Shown here piece by piece: positions 58,599 through 64,000 of a stretch of DNA of 64,000 nucleotides. The translations under genes and the position numbers were made by a program. Numbering within the stretch: the stretch's first letter is position 1; every line of letters starts with the position of its first letter. The notes beneath the pieces are model-generated. The model had not been told where the DNA came from, searched no databases, and worked only from the letters and a program-made list of their open reading frames with translations. The DNA is from Salvator merianae (taxonomy: Eukaryota > Chordata > Lepidosauria > Squamata > Teiidae): positions 3,130,138 through 3,194,137 of the forward strand of contig QVOM02000074.1 in assembly GCA_003586115.2 (NCBI GenBank), read 5' to 3'.

Positions 58599-60059
58599 TT
58601 AGTTTCCTATATCTGCAAGGAAACAAACCCTTTTTGCTAATCTTTATTTCCCACGTGCAGTAGAATTTTGAATTCTGTCCATGGTTGTATACTTCAATAT
58701 TTTCTCTGCCAGCAACATCAATATGTTTGAATACAGCACCAGTCAAATGAGGGAAGCATCCAAATGGCCAAAGGAGGGTGTCCAGTAAGGACCACATGTT
58801 GCCACTCCGTCAGGCCTGCAGTCAGCCTCTGAGGTGGTATTCTGCCCTCAGTGATGCCCCATTACTGGAAATTTGGTGGGATTGGGAGCAACTCTTCTGG
58901 TACTAAATCAAATTAGGCAGAAACCTCAAAGCTGGAGAGAACTTCCATTCCATAAACTCAGAACCTTTAAGGCCAGGAGGTGCAGGCTATGTACATACCT
59001 CCTAGCCCATCAGCAGGATAGTGGTTCCCTCCACAAAGATGGCCACTTTGCTGACTGTGATGATGTAGCCTCCAATTTTTCTTCTACAATTATAATTTTG
59101 TTTACTTGTGTTTTACATGAAATAAACTAAGATGTGTCAAACCAGTTGGATTTGAATGCAGTTCATTGCGAACAGCAACGTTCAAACTGTTTTTTTAACC
59201 AAATACTTCTTATTGTTTAAGTGTTTGATGGAGAATCAAACCTTGGCACATTCAACAAAATGTTTTAAGAGCAGTTTGAAGAGCCTGTGCCTTTAAAAAG
59301 GGCATATCTCTGTTCTTAATCACCAATATTTTGATATATCTTTGCTTATTGGTTACTTTGCTGCCTTTTGCAATTGAGTGATTTGTGTTTCAATGGTTGC
59401 TTGTTTAATGGTTGTTCCCTATTTCATTTGTGTTATGCTACCAGTGAAAGTGGTGTGCTGTTGGCTCTGTTGGGAACCAGGAGGGATGGAAGAGCTCAAG
59501 GGAGAGAATGTAAGAGTATGAAAGGAGTCAAATCAGAGCTTTATTTCACTTGAAAATTTTTGGAGAGCTGTTGCAGTTTGTTGTGAGTCCTGCCTGAAAG
59601 TGCTCTGCTCTGCTGGCTTCTGACTTTGCTCTCTTTGCTCTGTGCCACTATGATTTCTGCTTTCGCTAATCTCTAAGTCCCTCCCTGACCTGGCATTTTT
59701 GGTTTAGGAATTAGTTTGGTGGGGGTAGGGGGCTTGTTGTCTGAGTTTTGTTTTTTAATCACCTAGGTGTTTTCAGGTGCTCAGATGTTTTTGCAAAGGT
59801 GTTTGGCAATTCTTTCTATTTCCTTTATCTAGCCTTTATTTTCTCGTTGGGGGTTCACCCTCCTAGCTCTTTCTCCAGCGTCTGCTGTTGCTGCCTTTTT
59901 GCAACTGGTGTTTTGGGCCTGTCTACCTGAACACTAGCTGGTGTTGAGCCCCCCAAAAGTGGAACAGGGCTCCTGCAGTTGCAAGTACAGAGGTGAGACT
60001 GGTGCAGGTAAAGACAGCTGGCAGTTCATATTACACCTAGCTCATAGAAGTACCTTTGT
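58599..60059. other. Unassigned DNA, possibly the 5' part of hAT-2
   Basis: No supported gene. Short stretches near 59340-59560 weakly resemble the 5' region of hAT-1, but I could not find a TAGGGATGTGC end. Confidence 0.4.
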
Positions 60060-62482
60060 TTTGGGGACACCACCTCTGCTAGGGTTAGGGTAAGGTTAGA
60101 GTTAGGACTCTTTTTAAAAGGGGCAATTTTTCCCTTTAAATGGGGTTGTAGGGTGGACTAATATTAGGGTTAGGGTAGGTTTTAGGGCAGGAGGGAGGGC
60201 TCCATGTAGGTCATCCTGAACCCTTCCCCCGTCCTTTAGATTTTTAAATCTTTTATTCCATACATTGCTGCAATTCAATTCTAATTTTTTCACATTAGGA
60301 GGCTCCCCCAAACTTACCTGCTGCTTTTGGAGGGTAATTATCTGCTTGTACTCACAGCAGTGCCATAGCACCATGTTTATGGCACATGCACTTTAAAAAG
60401 GTGATTCCCCCTCCCCCCCTGGTTAGGGAACCTCAAGCTGAATCTGAAGTGTGTGCTGTCCCAGAGTCTTCCTTACAATGCGGGTGCTGTTGCCTCTCTC
60501 ATGCTCAGTGGTGGTGACAGGTTAGATGGGTGTCTTCCACCTGTCCGGGGTTCCAATGTGACTTCGCAGCCTAAGATTGAGGAGCAGGACCCTCACTCTG
60601 GTCCTTCACAGCCCTAGATTGTGGGGTGATGGTTCTTCTCCCCAGAAGAAGCCAGCAGCAGCAAAATCATTACTACCATCAAAGGAGGGGCATCGTGAGA
60701 GCCCCAAGTGCACCATCATATGGAAGCATTTTGAGTTCTGCCCTGGTGCTCCATACTATGCTGCCTGTAACCACTGTAAGGCATGAATCAACAGCGGGTA
60801 GGACATCATGCATCTTGGCATAACAACTCTGATAAGGCATCTGCAGAAGCACCATCCTGGCAACCTTCCCCCTGCTGATAGCATTAGAACTGGCACACCT
60901 GCAACTAAAGGAACTGGTTCTGTATCTGCCACCCAACAGACTTAGTTATCGGAGCAGTGCTTGCACCAGTCAACGGGCAGCTGGGATGACTGCCAAGGTT
61001 GATATCTCTTTACCCGGACCATTACAGAGATGACTGCCTTTGACAATCAGCCAGTCTGTGGTGGAGAATGTTGGCTTCCACTGACTACTCCACCTGGCTA
61101 TTGGATACCCTCCACATACCATGATCCACAGGAGCATGGTCACTTCCCTGTACAAATCGTGCAGAGGGGGCATGCAGGAATGGATGCCACTTACTGTCAT
61201 CCAGCCCTGTGCAACCATGCATTTCACTGCAAATCTTTGGGCCAGTGGCAGAAACCTACACAGTTCTTTCCTTTCTCTCACTGTACACTGGTGTGGAAAA
61301 GAGAGAGGGGTGGATGGAACAGCCAGCATTGGTGCTGGTGCTCCAACTTCCCTCTTCAGCAGTGAGGCCCCTTTGGGCCCTGCTGCGTGTGGAGGAGCTC
61401 AACACCAGCCACACTGCTGACCGTCTGCCACAGTGTAGAGACCATCAGGTGATGAGTTGGATGAGCAGTGATCACTGCTGCTGGTCGCTGACAATCTGAA
61501 GAATATAGTTAAGTGACCAGTGATCACTGGCAACAGGAAGAATATAGTTAAGGCAGTCAGCCTATGGGATTTGTGTCCATCCTTTGTGAGGCTCCCACTC
61601 TCCACCTGATTGTGAGAGATGCTCATGGATTCTCCGGGCCAGGGTCCAGGGATGGGCTCTCCACTGATCATCCTGCCATTTCTATGGCAGACCACAAGAT
61701 GAACGCTTATTTTCACTGAAGTGTAACCAGGCAGCAGTTGTCCCATAAGGTGCAGATTGAGCATCAACTGCCAGAACATCTGATCCCCACAGATGTGCCC
61801 ACCCAATAGAACTCCACACATATCTTGCCCAAGCACCTGACTGAGCAATTGCCTGCCCTTCGCACCCTCTCAATGAGAGGAATATAGCCTTTCCAGTGAC
61901 AAGTGGGCTGCTGCTTCCAGTGCTGTCGTTACATTCAAGTTATTCAACAAGCAAGCTAAGTGCCTTGACAGCTTTGCTGAGTGAAGTACTGTCAGCTGGG
62001 ATTGTTTTGGATAACCAGCTGGGCAGCCTTCAGCCAGAGATGACCATTAAGGCTGGCTGGGTCTTAGCTTAGAAGGTTAGCTTTGGGGTGGAGTTGTGAG
62101 GAGGGGGGAACCCTAGAGGAAGAAGCCTACAAACATCATGACGAGCCTGCTTCACCCGAGCAGCTAAGTCAATGGAAATGAAAGGCTGGGCCAGGCGTCA
62201 GAGAGCAGAGAGCTGCTTCCAGCGTGTCCCCTACCTCCAGCAGCATGCATGCCCCTGTGGCTGGATCAGCAGCACAATTTCAGAGGCAACTCAAGAGGAA
62301 CACCATTGGTTGGCACTCTCCATTTTCTTTGGTCTCAGCCTCATCAAGTTGTCACAGAGACAGGAGGTGTCAACTGGCCTTGGTAATGCTCAGCAGTCTA
62401 TTCTGTAGTATCTACAGGAGCCAGTGGCAAGTGAGGACAGAATGTTATCTACGTTTGGGGCAGTGCATTGCTAAATATTGGC
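60060..62482 (+). mobile_element. hAT-2: old hAT copy on plus, 3' end lost
   Basis: It is homologous to hAT-1 in the reverse sense. Shared landmarks are the TTAGGG-like tract (60076-60180; hAT-1 7640-7790), GGAGGCTCCCCCAAACTTACC (hAT-1 near 7530), CACAGCAGTGCCATAGCA (hAT-1 near 7450) and the transposase. It breaks off at GCATTGCTAAATATTGGCC, next to CR1 B3 and just before the dimerisation domain. The 5' end was not found. Confidence 0.75.
60690..62482 (+). pseudogene. hAT-2 transposase pseudogene
   Basis: This is a decayed hAT transposase, paralogous to that at 4177-6219. The BED finger reads WKHFEFCPGAPYYAACNHCK (60720-60780) and is stopped by TGA. 61121-61499 holds the segment matching MDVMHCHPSLP-type sequence of hAT-1, then LSLYTGVEKREGW and AVRPLWALLRVEELNTSHTA. 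Matches go on with WISSTISEATQEE near 62250-62300 and end near LGQCIAKYWP. The dimerisation domain is missing. Many stops and frame changes show it is older than hAT-1. Confidence 0.8.
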
Positions 62483-62830
62483 CATCTGATGTATAAAGAG
62501 TTCATCCATATCTTCTGTTTGTCCAGGGGGTCTATAATAAACTCCTACAACAGTATCCTTTGTGTTGCTCTCTCCTTGTATTTTCACCCAAACGGTTTCT
62601 ACGGGGCTTCCATTATCTGAAAGATGAATCTCTGTGATGGTATATACTTTCCTTACATATAATACAACACCTCCTCCCCTTTTATTAAGCCTGTTTTTTT
62701 TAAATAAGTTGTAGCCTTCGAGCTCTGTGTTCCAATCATGTGTATCATCCCACCAAGTTTCAGTTATGCCTATGACATCATATTTATTTTCCTGTGCTAG
62801 GCTTTCCAGTTCTCCTTGTTTGTTTCCCAT
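62471..62830 (-). pseudogene. CR1 B3 ORF2 fragment (endonuclease N-terminus)
   Basis: Frame 62830-62471 reads the beginning of the endonuclease: GELESLAQENKYDVIGITETWWDD with the catalytic Glu, then GGVVLYVRKVYTITEIHLSD and GVYYRPPGQTED. It is cut at FIHQMA by the junction with hAT-2. Everything after it (GDFNYP, SDH, RT) is absent. Confidence 0.9.
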
Positions 62831-64000
62831 GCTCTGTGCATTGGTATAGAAACATTTTAGTTTGCGACAAATGTCTCTTACAGGCGTGACTCCTTTAGTT
62901 TCCTTCCAAACTGTTTGTCTTTGTTCCTCCTTTCATTTCTGGTAGCAAGATTCTCATCTGTATTCATTAGCGGCTTATCTTTCTCTGGACTTTTACCTCC
63001 TTTCCCCTTTTGCCCTAGTTTAAAGCTCTCCTGATGAGCGCAGCCAGTCTCCTGCCAAATATGTGCTTTCCTGTCTTTGTAAGATGGAGCCCATCTCTTG
63101 CGAGGAGTCCATCATATAAGTAGTTTAGTCCATGGTCTAGGAATCCAAATCCTTGCTGGTAGCACCATCGACGTAGCCAGTTGTTTACCTGTAGAATCTT
63201 GCTCCATCTTCTTGTTCCACGGCCATTCACTGGGAGGATAGAAGAGAAGACAACTTGAGCTCCCAGTTCCTTCACTTTCCTGCCTAGGTCTTCAAAGTCT
63301 CTGCAGATAGCTTCAAAGTTCCTTCCTGCAGTGTCATTTGTTCCTACGTGTATTAGTACGAACGGGTAATAGTCTGTAGGACTGAAGAGTTTTGGCAGCC
63401 TCTCGGTTACATCTTTGATTCGTGCACCGGGAAGGCAACACACTTCTCATGAGGTCATGTCAGGTCTGCACACAGCTGCCTCTGTTCCCCTCAATAAGGA
63501 ACCCCCCACAACCACCACTCTCCTATTCTTCTTCACAGCATCTCTTCTTTTTTTCGGTTCAGGAGGTTTCGTATTGCACACCAAGTCTTTCTGAACTTCC
63601 TGATTATTCTCCTCCGTGAGAGCCTGGTACCGGTTTTCAAGCTGTACAGTTACTGACTCTCTCCTTATCCTCCTGCTTCTTTTGGTCACATGCTTCCATT
63701 CCTCAGCTTCCACAGGTTCTCTGATGTTGTCTTCTCCGTGATCATTTTGAAGTGCTTCTTCCATTCTATCCAGGAAGTTCTCCTTCTCCCTAATGAGCTT
63801 CAAAGTAGCCACTCTCTCCTCAAGTTCTTGCACTTTCTCTTCCAGCAAAGACACACGCTTGCATTTGCAGCAGGTGTAATTAGGGTCTCCCTCTGGTAGA
63901 AGTATCACCATATTACACTCCTTGCAGCTAACTACAAAGCTTCTCTCTTTCTCCATGTTATTTACAGTTGGTTGGCGTCCTCTTCTGAGATATTAAACAG
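62477..64000 (-). mobile_element. CR1 LINE copy B3, 3'-truncated, runs past the window
   Basis: It contains ORF1 and the start of ORF2 of a family B CR1 on minus. Unusually, it lacks the 3' half: homology starts inside the endonuclease near 62477 and there is no RT or CATAGAATC tail. The 5' end probably lies beyond 64000. The left edge abuts hAT-2 with a shared TTGGCC. Confidence 0.92.
63015..63956 (-). pseudogene. CR1 B3 ORF1 (zinc finger, coiled coil, SGNH esterase), one stop
   Basis: This is the ORF1 protein of a CR1 LINE: it binds element RNA and carries an esterase of uncertain role. One frame of 314 codons runs from the Met codon at 63956 to 63015, with a single TGA at 63447-63449 (codon 170), likely from CGA. 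C11, C14, C29 and C32 form a CxxC/CxxC zinc motif. Residues 36-75 look like a coiled coil (LLEEKVQELEERVATLK). The esterase has Ser153 in VVVGGSLLRG (family GDS, so Asp is Gly), HVGTND at 203-208 and Asp288/His291 in RDGLHL. This is the most complete ORF1 here. Confidence 0.93.

Noticed and set aside
60076..60180. True telomeric or interstitial telomere repeat
   Set aside because: The hexamers are degenerate and the same tract occurs at the matching place in hAT-1, so it belongs to the transposon.

Overview
The window looks like transposon-rich, largely non-coding vertebrate DNA, most likely from a squamate reptile. The main reason is the mix of repeats: two CR1-clade LINE families, hAT transposons and their short derivatives, Harbinger-type short elements, a decayed chromodomain-type Ty3/gypsy element and simple repeats. 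The species is inferred. There are no bacterial-style operons, rRNA, tRNA or CRISPR loci. Almost every long open frame is a transposon protein or its shadow.

Layout. At 720-10880 a near-full-length CR1 (copy A1, minus strand) is split by a 6 kb hAT transposon (2775-8764) that carries a broken transposase, and that hAT is itself hit by a 598 bp Harbinger-like element. At 10880-15500 lies a broken Ty3/gypsy element: gag, protease and RT read on plus, but integrase and chromodomain read on minus. It holds a second Harbinger-like element and a possible Penelope-like fragment. CR1 A2 follows (15519-16152). From 16153 to 23616 the DNA is mostly unrecognised, with a third Harbinger-like element (21833-22423) and a possible Helitron end. 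From 23617 to 30784 there is a nested stack: a terminal-repeat element (MITE-C1) holds CR1 B1, which holds a CpG-rich hAT with an assembly gap (26128-26838) and a hairpin-array hAT element (28116-29387). From 30785 to 39470 the DNA is mostly unique, with one L1-like tail. CR1 A3 (with a 244 bp hAT inside) and CR1 A4 (ORF2 open except for two stop codons) occupy 39471-45432. CR1 B2 (50888-53722) runs into a second assembly gap.

The only convincing host coding segment is an exon ending at 54272 on plus, directly after that gap, with a perfect CAG|GTAAGT donor. Downstream, in what would be its intron, are a second hairpin-array hAT element (54812-56085), a second MITE-C copy, an old hAT pseudogene on plus and CR1 B3 with a nearly open ORF1.

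How the parts relate. The elements at 28116 and 54812 are non-autonomous, share the TAGGGATGTGC termini and 8 bp target duplications of the 6 kb hAT, and were probably mobilised by such a transposase. All seven CR1 copies lie on minus, opposite the exon, which fits an intron-rich plus-strand gene. The nesting gives a relative order of insertion. The most unusual structure is the pair of hairpin-array elements, each with five 143 bp units that fold into two long hairpins per unit.
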